A stretch of 64,000 nucleotides of DNA from Puccinellia tenuiflora (lineage: Eukaryota; Streptophyta; Magnoliopsida; Poales; Poaceae): NCBI GenBank assembly GCA_012064385.1, contig QRDG01000820.1, positions 1 through 64,000 on the forward strand. The letters are read 5' to 3'. Positions 45,720 to 55,538 of the stretch are shown in pieces. The first letter of the stretch is position 1, and each line of letters opens with the position of its first letter. A program made the position numbers and the translations under genes. Under the pieces are notes generated by a model. That model was not told the DNA's origin. It did no database searches and saw nothing but the letters and a program-made list of their open reading frames with translations.

Positions 45720-46160
45720 ATGGCGTCCCGGACGACGCGGAGGTACTACATGCTCGGGGGCAAGGGAGGCGTCGGGAAGACGAGCTGCGCGGCGTCGCTG
45801 GCCGTGCTCCGCCGCTACGGCGACGGCCCCGCGGTCATCCTCGTCGACGCCGTCAACATCGACTCCCCCGGCCACATCGACTTCTGCTCCGAGGTCTCCT
45901 CCGCCGCACGCCTCTCCGACCCGGCGCTCATCCTCGTCGACGCCGTCGAGGGCGTCCACATCCAGGCCTTCCTCGAGCGCCTCCGCCCCTGCCTTGTCCT
46001 CAACAAGCTCGACCGCCTCACCACCGAGCTCCACCTCACCCCCGCCGAGGCCTACCTGCGCCTGTACCGCATCCTCTCCGACGTCAACTCCATCTACTCT
46101 GCGCTGCGCTCGCACTCCTACTTCTCCGTCCTCGCCTCCCTCCGTCCTCCGATGGTCTGA
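45720..46160 (+). CDS. Chimeric ORF: GET3-like P-loop fused to EFL1-like GTPase segment
   Basis: The first part (ASRTTRRYYMLGGKGGVGKT, then SCAASLAV) is the start of a plastid GET3/ArsA-type tail-anchor ATPase; homology extends upstream in frame to about 45552 as a transit-peptide-like stretch (RRLSLAAPARARS), but without an ATG, so ATG 45720 is the usable start. From LRRYGDG onward it matches the N-terminal G domain of the ribosome-maturation GTPase EFL1: DSPGHIDFCSEVSSAARLSD (G3), LVDAVEGVHI, LVLNKLDRL (G4), ELHLTPAEAYLRLYR and NSIYSALRSHSYFS. The EFL1 P-loop is absent, and a few residues after EGVHI are deleted. 146 codons. It lies in a CACTA element, so this is transposon-mediated gene capture; expression is unknown. 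Confidence 0.65.
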   Translation: MASRTTRRYYMLGGKGGVGKTSCAASLAVLRRYGDGPAVILVDAVNIDSPGHIDFCSEVSSAARLSDPALILVDAVEGVHIQAFLERLRPCLVLNKLDRLTTELHLTPAEAYLRLYRILSDVNSIYSALRSHSYFSVLASLRPPMV

Positions 46161-46687
46161 CATTGTGAGTTAGTCGCCCCTTTTATGGTACAGTTTGATT
46201 GATTTGAACTATTACATGACTCGTAAGTTTGGGGTTTGGGGACCGAAAATTCCATTTGGAGCTCGTTCTACATGGAGCTCTTTTCTTCAATATTTTTTGA
46301 ATAGACATTTTAAAGTTTCAAAAAATCCCAAAAACAATCCTAGTTGTTGACATTTACTTACTCCACAGTCCTGCAAATTTTTAATTCAAAATAGTTTGTA
46401 CTCCGACCTACACAAAAATGACAAATTCTGACAAATCTAAAAATTTCAAATCTGACACTGTTCACCGACTCAGATCAAGAAATTTGTCATTTTTACACAG
46501 CTCAAAATACAAAATATTTGTATTGATTTTTTTGCACACCGGCAGAAATGATCATTGTCTACCACTATATTTTTTTGCAGATTTTTCCGAATCATAAAAA
46601 TATCAATTTCGAAATTTTTAAAAAACGGGCTACATGGAGCTCGTGTTCCAAAACGCTACACTCGTTTGGGGACATGTATTTCAAACT
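46161..46687. other. Intron-like or MITE-like AT-rich stretch
   Basis: CTACATGGAGCTC occurs at both sides (about 46268 and 46631). The inside is partly self-complementary (ACACAAAAATGACAAATT near 46411-46436 against AATTTGTCATTTTTACACAG near 46481). It may be a small unclassified foldback element; boundaries were not fixed. Confidence 0.3.
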
Positions 46688-46813
46688 TTATCGAGGGAGT
46701 TAACTTGTTTGATAATTTTGATGATTCGTTGCGATGATGCTTGAAGTATGTTATCGAGGGAGTTAACTTATTTGATAATTTTGATGATTCGTTGTGATGA
46801 TGCTTGCAGTATG
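46688..46813. repeat. Two 63-bp tandem repeats
   Basis: TTATCGAGGGAGTTAACTTG... to ...GCTTGAAGTATG (46688-46750) repeats at 46751-46813 with about three substitutions. Confidence 0.9.
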
Positions 46814-46832
46814 ATTTGGTTATTTGTTGTGA

Positions 46833-46870
46833 CTAGTAAACGTGCACGTGTAATACACGTGTAATAATAG
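46833..46870 (-). mobile_element. Possible Helitron 3' end, antisense
   Basis: On the minus strand the sequence reads ACACGTGTATTACACGTGCA, then CGTTTACTAG|T: a palindromic hairpin a few bases before CTAG, with T following, the pattern of Helitron 3' ends. The element body would extend to the right; no 5' end was found. Confidence 0.35.
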
Positions 46871-47622
46871 TGAATACAATATTAATAACTCACAAATATC
46901 AATGATTTTAATTATCAAAGTGAATAAACAAATATAACAGAATTCACATGTCGATATGATAAATGAAACGACAATACTAATTAATCAATCGAAATTCATT
47001 TTAACACAAACTTATATCTATTAATTATTAAAAGAAAATAACAATCGGAGAAAATAAAACTTTGTTCCACACATATGATGACTTAATAGAAAACTTCAGT
47101 GCTATAAATGGAGATCGAGCACTCTACTTTCTATTTATTGGAGTATTATTTTTGACTTGCGTAACTAATCTTGCAGGTCCATCGTTGCTCGCTTTGTACC
47201 CTCATTCAGGTAACAAAATAAATGTTTCACCGAGGAAGTCTTCGATGGGGGTTCTTCGGTGGGATCGACGTCGCCCTCGTACATGTCTCTCCTTAATAAC
47301 ACCAATCTTTTGACATGCTCTCGTATCGACATGTCAACATGTACACGCGCCTTGACATCTAAGTCATAAGAAAAAATACATGAGCGATATAACATAGAAA
47401 TAAATCATAAAATGGTATATATATATATATATATATTTGATTCTTCACCTTGTAGAAGATAATACTGATGGGGCGTCACCGACATGGAGTCGTCGTCGGT
47501 GTGGTATGTTCGTCAAGCGCCGACGCGACGGTATGGGTGATGGGGCGTGTGGATCGTTGTGGCTTAGCGAGGTGGCCATACAAACCCTGAGTCCCTAACC
47601 GCCACCATTCGTTGGGAAGTAA
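46871..47622. other. CACTA interior, nothing firm recognised
   Basis: AT-rich, with a (TA)n microsatellite at about 47415-47437. No convincing gene. Confidence 0.35.
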
Positions 47623-47631
47623 TCTTTTTAC

Positions 47632-47760
47632 GCCCAAAATTTTTAAATAATACATTTTTTTATTGTTTTAGGGAAATAATGCGCTTTTTTTTTAATTTAC
47701 AAAAATATTACAGCCTCGGCTTCGGTAAAGCCGACGAGACCCCGTCGGTGTCCACCACGC
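47632..47760. repeat. MULE left terminal inverted repeat
   Basis: An AT-rich outer 70 bp, then a GC-rich part made of CGGCTTC / GCCGACG words. It pairs with 52520-52644 in inverted orientation. Confidence 0.7.
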
Positions 47761-48457
47761 CGAGTAGGCCTGTCGGCTTGCACCAAGCCGAGCAGGTCGC
47801 CGCGTTGGTCATTGGCAGGCCGACCAGCCCTGTCGGCTTCCACCAGGCGAGCAGGTGCTGGGTCCCGAGGCGCGTACGCTGTCGGCTTCGTCGACGCCGA
47901 AAGGTTCATGCACCGCACGCCTGCTGGCCCGCCTGCTGCACCTTCTCTCTTTCTTCTTTCTTCTTTCTCCTCCTCCTCTCTTTCTTCTTCCTCCCGACGC
48001 CTCTCTTTCCTCACTCTGCTGCCTCCATTTCTCCTCAATTGTTAGCACATATACACTACATTTTAGTTGATTTTCCACCCACAAAATCATCCCCAAAGCA
48101 GTAGGCAGTAAGGGAAAGCTTCGATCTGTCAATGGGGTAGATTATGGAGGCAATTTGTGGGTGGTATTAGGGAGCAATGGTGGAGATCCGGTGGAGGTTG
48201 GTGTTGGGGTAGGAGCTGAAGGTTCGTGGTGGTGTTGCTGCTGTGGCGATTAAGGGCACGCTTCAAGGGTATGATTTTTTATACATTGGTTATTTCATAT
48301 CAGTTAACAAATCGAGCTATTTGTTAGTACTATAAATATTTTGTTAGTGCCGGTAGGACGAACGGTCGTGTAGTAATATATGTAGAGTTGGTCGTATAAA
48401 TTAGTTGGTCCGGTAGTAATATTTAGTACTCGTTGGGAATCATTTTTATACTATGAT

Positions 48458-50050
48458 ATGGAAGTTGACGAGTCTTATTATAATTTTTTTAGGTCAGCAG
48501 AGATGTGTACTTTAGTAAGATTTTATTATGGTTCGGGTACTGTCCGAACAAATGATCAGGGAGTTGATCTGAGTGAGTTTCAGTTTGTGGACATGGATAT
48601 GAATGCTCCTGCCACATGGTCCATTAGTCAGGCTGAAGACTGGTTGACAGGATGTTTAGGCCTTAATCCGTCAATATACACCGTCGGTGTGCATGCACTA
48701 TGGACGAAGTCCAGAACCAACGTCTTCTTTATTTTGAGGCCCGTACAGGACACCTCTCAGTGGGTGCGATGGTTGCAAGGCTGCGAAAAAAGGGGAATAA
48801 ACCCTACGGCCTTACTGCTTCCCGTCGAGAAGGAGATCACCCCCCCTGAAGGAGAGGGCGCGTACGATCCAGGCCAAAATAGTGAGTATATGTATACTTC
48901 TGAGTCAAATTATGGAGGTGGTGGTTATGAATCAGGGCAGAGCAGTCAAGCAATTGGAGGACATGGTGATGTTGGCGAGGAAGTCAGTGTGGATGCAGCT
49001 AGTGGCGAGGCAGATGGGGACGAGGTAGATGGGGAAATGCAGAATCAGATGGAAGAAGAAGATACAGATGGTGAAAGTGGTAATGGTGATGAATCTGACG
49101 AGGGTAGTGAAGAAGAGGAGTTGCCTTTGCTTCATGCCTGGAATCAGGACTTCACTAATTCAATGAATGTGAACGATGGCCACGATTCTGCCTGGCAATA
49201 TCACCAGAACAACATGGCCAAAGGTGCTAGATATCAGGACAAGCAACATCTGAAGGACGCCATAATTCAGTGGGCAATTTCAACTAACAGGGTTTTGAAA
49301 ACAACTGTGTCAAGTAAGCGATTTCTGACAATGGAGTGTGAAGACATTAATTGTCCCGGTAGGGTGCACGGGTTAATCCCTAAGTATGACACAACATGGG
49401 TGGTGACTGACTTGGTACTGCACACATGCCGTATTACAAGTATCCCGAAAGATCATCGCAACTTGTCTTCCACTCTTATTGCTCGGATGCTGTACACGGA
49501 GATTGTGGAGAGCAAAACCATGGAAGTTAAGGCTATTATGCATAAAGTGAAGACAAGGTGGGGTTACCAAATTGAGTATGACAAGGCTTGGAGGGCTAAG
49601 CAGAGTGCGCTTGAGAGCAGATTTGGGTCGTTCTTTGACTCATACGACTCTGTGGTTCGTCTTCTGCACACACTGCAGGCCCGAAATCCAGGCACGTATG
49701 TAGACATCCAACACTTTTTGATGCCTGAGTTCCCAACGGTGAAGGTGCTGCATCGAGTTTTTTGGTCTTTTGGTGTATGCATTGAAGCTTTTAGTCATTG
49801 TCGACCTGTGATATGTGTTGATGGGACATTTCTCACTGGCAAGTACAAAGGTCAGATTTTGACTGCCATAGGTCAAGACGGGAACAATCAGGTCGTCCCA
49901 CTCACATTTGCCTTTGTGGAGAGTGAGAACACTGCAAGTTGGTTATGGTTCTTTAGACAGTTGAAAATAGCTGTTGTGCATGATAAGCCGAATGTCTGCA
50001 TCCTTCATGACCGGCATGCAGCCATACACGCAGTATGCTATAGACAGTAA
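48458..50050 (+). pseudogene. MURA-type MULE transposase, C-terminally truncated
   Basis: 530 codons from ATG 48458. An N-terminal region (about residues 1-120) precedes a Gly/Asp/Glu-rich acidic linker (about 140-230). A MuDR DNA-binding domain follows: FQDKQHLKDAIIQWAIS-like block, then CEDINCPGRVHG. The MULE catalytic domain begins near residue 440: CVDGTFLTGKYKGQILTAIG, FAFVESENTASWLWFF and ILHDRHAAIHAV. The first two catalytic Asp residues (CVDGTFL, HDRH) are present. The frame stops at CYRQ (50048), well before the catalytic Glu and the SWIM zinc finger that complete such proteins (usually 700-900 residues). An internal deletion joins it to the plant-mobile-domain sequence, so it is not expected to be active. 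Confidence 0.85.
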
Positions 50051-51318
50051 GTACCCAGGCGGTATATCTCGTCTTTGCACTAGAGATCGCGCGTACTGGA
50101 TGACAAAATCGAAAATCATCTTCGATGTCTCCGTTGAGTAAATGGCCCAACAGAGGGTAATGAGACAATTTGGTCTTCGCCAGGAGGTCGTTCCCCCGCC
50201 TACGGAACATCATGTGCCAGCCATCGTCCATAGGTATTTTAAACTACCGTAACGCATATATGATTATTAGTTCGACATGTTTGAATAATTAATTGTCTAA
50301 CACACAACTTATTTTTTAGATTGTCTAGGAAGGGTACTAACAGGACGGCTCAACAATGGCTCACGAGACTTCAGCCGTTCGTTACAGAGTGGGAGACTGC
50401 GGATACGTGGGTCTGGGAAGAGGCTCGCGTGTTTGATCTCTCGCTTTTCAACGACTATTTACGGCGGTACATGTCCGAGGCACGACTACGTATTATCAAT
50501 CATCCTCATCCGGACGAGATCCCAGCACCATCTACTTGGGATTTGTACCCGAGTCAGTCTACTTCTGGCTCCAGACAGCATGCGGTAAATATACGTCAAT
50601 TATCAAAACTTTCTTATTTAATTCCTATGCACACGTGCTTAATACTGTACGTCATAATTTCAGGCAGATTTGACGATGGAGCTTCACAACGACTTCGTTC
50701 AGTACGGGCGTTCTCTTTCTACGGGGCCTCTTCTACAGCGAGACCGCCATGTGTCCTGGCTGAGGCGTATGGAGGGAAAGTTACGGCATATCTACGAGAC
50801 TATCACGTGCACTCGCACTTCGGACGTTGCTCACCAGCAGGGTGCACCGCGGCCCCCACGTCCGTCGACGCAGCAGCAGCCTGAGCAGCGACAGCACACG
50901 CGACCTCGCCTATCACCGCAGCGGACGCCCGCACCTCCTCCTCCTGACCAGCCTGGAGGTTCGGCGTGGCAGCATACGCAACACAACCCTACGTCGAGCT
51001 TCCAATTTCGGCCACAACCACAGCCACATGGTATGTATATACATGTATACTATTTGCCCATAAAAATGAAGTGAATACTTAAATTAGTGCGTTGCAGGTG
51101 CTTTCATGCACGGGCAACCGTCGTCTATGTCCGGATCCGCGTGGGGGAGTGATCAGGAAGGCGGAAACCAGATGGACGATATTCAAAGTTGGATAAACAT
51201 GTACGACCAAATACAGGGCACACAACCACCCCAGCCGACGCAACCCACGCAGGAACAACAGTTTAACGAGGACGGTACCCCTCTTCGTCAACCGACGCGT
51301 CGTGGCAGACGGAGGTAG
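50045..51318 (+). pseudogene. C-terminal part of a plant-mobile-domain (PMD) protein
   Basis: Exon-like segments 50045-50233, 50320-50584, 50664-51030 and 51098-51318 have GT/AG borders and stay in frame. The first reads YPGGISRLCTRDRAYW, IIFDVSVE, a TAA, then RVMRQFGLRQEVVPPP, the typical end of a transposon-type plant mobile domain. Later exons give QQWLTRLQPFVTEWE, VFDLSLFNDYLRRYM, QYGRSLSTGPLLQRDR, a Pro/Gln-rich tail and a basic end (RQPTRRGRRR). The domain's N-terminal half is missing: it was deleted together with the transposase C-terminus. PMD genes are known passengers of MULEs and of gypsy elements. Confidence 0.65.
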
Positions 51319-51599
51319 CGACACCTTTGTCTATCACTACATATATTACTATCTAGCTATGTAATAAGTGTGGAACTCGATTTTATTTTTAGCAACTGTG
51401 GTACTATTTTAATTTGTAATAAGTGAGGAACTATGTACGAGACAGTATATTTGTATCAGACATAGTCGTATCTATATTTGATCAGACAATGCTTCCGACA
51501 TTTATTAAGAAACGACGACATTACAACTCTTTCATTAAAACACACTTAAATTAATAGCTAGAACTGAAATTAAGATACATGCGACACTTAACATAAATT

Positions 51600-52064
51600 T
51601 CATCTCCCGTCCACGCATCCTCCTGCCTCCGTCGATGGGCCACTCTTGCCCTTCGACGATGCCGCTCCCTTGCCCTTCGACGATGCCGCTCTCTTACCCT
51701 TCGACGCTGACGCTTTCTTGGCCGTGATGCTAGGCATGAAGATGTCATCATCGTCCTCGCTCTCTTCCACCCATGACGACGGATGATCTCCTAACCAATC
51801 GAGAAACTTCTTGTCCCTAGTACTTTGCTCCACCTTCTTCCGCCTTTCATGCAGCCTGAGAAGTTCCTGTCGTATTTCCCGTGGAGTCCTATGAGCCCAA
51901 TATGGTTTGAGCCTAATTGATCTGCTAACCAATGTCGCGTCTATCTCAGTGAGCAAACTATCACTACTAATGAGTTCCTCCCATGGAACTAATTTATTGT
52001 CTACCCTAAACTCGGAGGCACACTCCAGAAGGAGCTCAGACTGATGTGGAAGAAAACCCGACAT
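51600..52064 (-). CDS. Convergent 154-codon ORF of the MULE, unknown function
   Basis: An intact minus-strand frame, MSGFLPHQSELLLECASEFR onwards, with a helical segment (REIRQELLRLHERRKKVEQS), an acidic cluster (ESEDDDDIF) and a Lys/Ser/Ala tail with repeated SSKGKGAASSKGKSG. It lies tail to tail with the transposase/PMD unit within the same TIRs, a layout like mudrA and mudrB of maize MuDR, but I see no sequence similarity to MURB. A DNA- or nuclear-targeting role is only a guess from the basic tail. Confidence 0.5.
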   Translation of the reverse strand: MSGFLPHQSELLLECASEFRVDNKLVPWEELISSDSLLTEIDATLVSRSIRLKPYWAHRTPREIRQELLRLHERRKKVEQSTRDKKFLDWLGDHPSSWVEESEDDDDIFMPSITAKKASASKGKRAASSKGKGAASSKGKSGPSTEAGGCVDGR

Positions 52065-52653
52065 CGATGAGTGAATTTGCTAGACTGGACTGCTTATCAA
52101 CTTGACTGAGCAACGACTTATATAGCCCGGGAAGCGAAGAAAGGCGGAAGAAATATGGCGGGAGAAAATAGCGGGAAGTGAAAGGGCGGGAGAAAATGGC
52201 GGGAATACATAGGGCGGGACAAACTGGCGGGAATGAGGTATCGGGCAACTGGTCGATAAAAATATATGGCTCGAATTTTTTCATTGCAAAATTCGGACGG
52301 AAAATAGGCGAATGCGACCGTGGCAGCAAATGCACGCAAAGTTTTGGCGGGAGCATGCAACAGTCGACGTTGCGGTGGCCGACAGGCACTAATCGGCTTT
52401 GTCCAGGCCGATCAGTCCTATCGGCGTACCCAACGCCGAGCAGGTCTGGCGCCGCGCACGGCATGCGGCCGACGAGCTCGTCGGCTTCCTCAACGCCGAC
52501 TGGTCCTGCTCGGCGTACGCAACGCCGATTAGGTCTCGTCGGCTTCCACGACGCCGAGGCTGTATTATTTTCATGAATCTTCAGAAACACGTATTATTTC
52601 TGGAAATGAATTAAAAAAAATGTATTATTTAAAAAAATTAGGCTTCTTTTTAC

Positions 52654-53177
52654 TACCAGAGCGAATGATTTTATGGAAGCACTTGGCTTATATAGGTGAT
52701 GTATTTCTTCTTAGCAATTATGTTTGATCAGTTGAAGTATTCTAATTCAGTTTCACTGTGTACCGAAAAAGAATAACTTTTCTAGCATCCGGCTCTGCTT
52801 GCACCGGATAGTTATGAATTTCTTAAGTTGAATTTGTTCTGTTAGATTCTCCAGACTAAGTATAATTTCTTACATTACTTGGTGATCAGTCTAATGGATA
52901 TATTTGTGCAGTCTAATGGTGATCATTGTCTCACTGTTTACATCACGTATGGATACATGAAGAGTGGGTCATCATCCTGGTGTTTATGCTGCTAAGAAAT
53001 TTAGCAAGCTTTGTTTCCACCGTTGGTTCATTGTTAACATGTTAGCTCTGTAAAGATATAGTAGCTGATATGGTGCTCAAGCACCATAATTACGTGGATT
53101 TAATTTAATGTGAATTGGGATCTGTTATTGGTCATCGTCATAACAACGACTAACCAAGTTTCTGCTTGTAAATGCAG
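52654..53177. other. CACTA interior right of MULE, intron-like
   Basis: AT-rich, T-rich on the plus strand, ending in TTTCTGCTTGTAAATGCAG, a good splice acceptor. Looks like captured intron sequence. Confidence 0.35.
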
Positions 53178-53244
53178 GGCTATTATGATTTAAGTCAAAA
53201 ACTGAAGCACATTGCCCGAGTTCCATTTGCCACTATTGCATGTG
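53178..53244 (+). pseudogene. Isolated exon-like fragment, captured gene piece
   Basis: AATGCAG|GGCTATTATG... ...GCATGTG|GTAAGT: good acceptor and donor around an open 67-bp segment reading GYYDLSQKLKHIARVPFATI-ACG. I do not recognise the parent gene. Intron-like sequence lies on both sides. Confidence 0.45.
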
Positions 53245-54400
53245 GTAAGTATCAGCTAGTCAAATCCATGCTATGTTCCAAAGTCAGCAGCTTTAGTTTG
53301 TTTCTAGCTTTCAGGAAGCATTATTCAACTGCTACCTTCTTATGTAAATTGGATGATTTTCTTTTTGTGATGGTTATCTTGGTATTGTTTCTCTGCCTTT
53401 CTGGACGTTATAGCAGAGATGTATAATGTATACTTGTAAGGCTGTGTTTTGTTTTCACGTCTATTGTTTTGGCTGTCAATAGTTGATATCTGAAAATACC
53501 AATATTGCAAAAAAATGAACTATTTTTTTACTGAATATTGCAATTTATTTTCAATAGCTGATTCTGCTAAGGTAGATGATCCTCTTGATAGATAAATTGT
53601 TGAAACTCGTGCTGCTTGCATTATGGTTTTACGGCTGTTTAAAGCTATGATGTAGGTTGTTGTTTGTGCTTGCATTTATACTATATGGCTGGTGGACGTG
53701 TCGGTGGTTTTGCACAAAGTCTTATCTCCTGATTGTGTTGAAATAAAGATGGCCATTTGCACAAGCTTCCTGTATTATACCATCCATCATAGAAACCAGT
53801 GATCTGTACTATACCTTTGCACCTTGGTTGCTGCATGAGGGCCATTCGTAATGTCTTTATGTCTGACATTTTCAAGAAGGCGGTAAGGGCGTAAGGCAAT
53901 GAAAAGACATTCTTCTGTACCAAAGTGGTGGTTCCTATGATTAGAGAGCAAGCGAGTTCCTGCTGGGTTGAGTTGGTTCTTTTCCGGCTTCATTGCTTGC
54001 TTGTGCAAGCCATTTAACTAATGGTGGTGTTTTGAAGATTTGTTTTCTTTGTCTAGCTGATGGATAGTGTGCTTAGATATGGTTTCTTATAGATAGCATC
54101 CCGTTGAATGGGATGTAGATACTATATGCTTATTTATATCTATACATTAAGGAATGTCTTAGAGTTTCTGTTGTTTTGAGTATGTTTGAGTTGTGACACC
54201 TAGCTGCAATTTAGAATGATGTATTATTCTGATATCTTGATTCATACATGTTACACCATGGTTTCAGATTGTAATTGACCAAGTTAGAACTGTTCTTCAA
54301 TAATGCTTGTAAATATATGAATTATAAAGTTTCTGTATTGTGTGCTTGAACTTATGTTTAAGAGTGGCTAGTAAAATAAATTGGAGAATTGTGCAATTAT
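53245..54400. other. CACTA interior, intron-like, nothing recognised
   Basis: AT-rich and T-rich plus strand with no coding frame of note, consistent with captured intron or spacer. Confidence 0.35.
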
Positions 54401-54720
54401 CTGCATGACAGTGCCTCAAATTTGATTTAGATGCACTATTCAATAATGCCTCAAATGGTTACTATTGGAGGCACTATCCAATAGTGCCTCAAATTGTAAT
54501 TGGTGGCACTATCCAATAGTGCCCCAAATTGCAAATGGTGGCACTAATGAAAGTGTTGATAATTACTATTTGAGGCACTATTCAAACTGATGACAATTAC
54601 AAATGGAGGCACTATCCAAAAGTGACTCAAAATACAATTCCCAACGCAATCAAATCCAACACATTGAAAAGTGCCTCCAAAACTATTTAGACACATTTTT
54701 AGAAAAATTAGAGTCACTTT
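54401..54720. repeat. CACTA subterminal repeats, right
   Basis: AGTGCCTCAAAT, GGAGGCACTATCC and ATAGTGCC words repeat every 20-35 bp in both orientations, related to the left array. Confidence 0.8.
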
Positions 54721-54756
54721 CAACCGGCTCTAATTTTAGGATGTGGTGTAGTGACT

Positions 54757-55446
54757 CTGCACCACTGCCCCGGGGGAGCTGGGCGCATGGAATGGAACAG
54801 CAAGTCAACAACCCGCGTCGAGCGGCGATTGTGCCTGCGCGCACGAGCACGACCTTCACCCTTGGCTGCTTGATTCATAGGCTGACCCATGCACGAATTT
54901 CAACTCTTTTTTCTTGATTGCATATGCCCAGTTGATCTTATATGCTGATATGCATATATTTTCAATTGAATATTTTAGCCAACAAGCAGTATATTGGATA
55001 TGAGGATTGTAGTTTGTTTTAGTTACGGGTTCGGTTTAGAGTGTCCAGGGCCAATACGATTTTCTTGGTATGGTACTTTTGTCCGTAAATGTTTTCCAAT
55101 ATAAACTGCCATCAATGGTAACTTATGGTACACGTCTCACGCACTGAAATTTTTGTTTCCATGTTTGCGTGTCAGTTATGGAAGGAAAAAACATGTACAG
55201 AATCGACAAAGCTTTAGGCTCATCCCTAACCTTTATTCAGGTAATTAAGCAGAAGCGATCCTATTGCATTGAAGAAGACAATATGTGGCTTCCCCTATCC
55301 CTGAATTATGTTAGGTTGCTTCACATGTGCGATGGATTCTCAAGAAGTTAACAATGCATAATCTGACGTGTAATTTGGTGATATAACAATCGATGATATT
55401 ATTCTTCGTAGCAATTCCCGCAGCAACGCGCGGGGTTTTCTTCTAG
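54757..55446 (+). other. Right flank of CACTA, end of a possible Helitron
   Basis: Contains a 60-codon frame at 55169-55351 with no recognisable family. It ends in the Helitron-like terminus at 55446. Confidence 0.3.
55417..55446 (+). mobile_element. Helitron 3' end (hairpin plus CTAG)
   Basis: CCCGCAGCAACGCGCGGGG forms a GC-rich hairpin, followed by TTTTCTTCTAG|T. Hairpin about 10 bases before CTRR with T following is the Helitron 3' signature, and this sequence resembles grass Helitron ends. The 5' TC end was not identified; it may lie left of the CACTA element or of the copia element. Confidence 0.55.
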
Positions 55447-55514
55447 TATTTATGACAAGTTGTAGTCACAAATATGATGAGAGGTGAAAAAAAACGCTTC
55501 GTAGCTTCGCTCCT

Positions 55515-55538
55515 CCCCCCCCCCCCCCCCCCCCCCCC
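55515..55538 (+). repeat. C24 homopolymer run
   Basis: Twenty-four consecutive C, directly followed by a GC-rich region. Length may be affected by sequencing or assembly error. Confidence 0.9.

Larger units (their letters stand above)
47632..52644 (+). mobile_element. Mutator-like element (MULE) nested in the CACTA element
   Basis: A perfect 9-bp duplication TCTTTTTAC (47623-47631 and 52645-52653) flanks a 5.0-kb element. Its ends are long inverted repeats: the left end GCCCAAAATTTTTAAATAAT, then the TATTACAGCCTCGGC block, matches the reverse complement of the right end (TTTTTTTAAATAATACATTT, AATAATACAGCCTCGGC), continuing into GCCGACGAGACC and further CGGC/GCCG modules for over 120 bp. Cargo is a truncated MURA-type transposase (+), a plant-mobile-domain gene tail (+) and a convergent small ORF (-). 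TSD length, long TIRs and transposase type agree with Mutator. Confidence 0.88.
43286..54753. mobile_element. Non-autonomous CACTA transposon with captured gene pieces, hosting a MULE
   Basis: The left end CACTACGTCACGTCCTGAAT (43286) and the reverse complement of the right end CACTACACCACATCCTAAAA (ends 54753) are CACTA-type terminal repeats; most mismatches are transitions. The 3-bp duplication ACT lies at 43283-43285 and 54754-54756. Both subterminal regions carry dense inverted GAGGCACT / AGTGCCTC words, as CACTA elements do. Without the Mutator-like insertion it is about 6.5 kb. There is no En/Spm-type transposase; instead there are host gene fragments (45.4-46.2 kb, possibly 44.4-45.1 and 53.2 kb). 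Confidence 0.8.

Noticed and set aside
54596..54917. A 104-codon frame across the right CACTA end
   Set aside because: It runs across the TIR and target duplication, so it is a chance frame.
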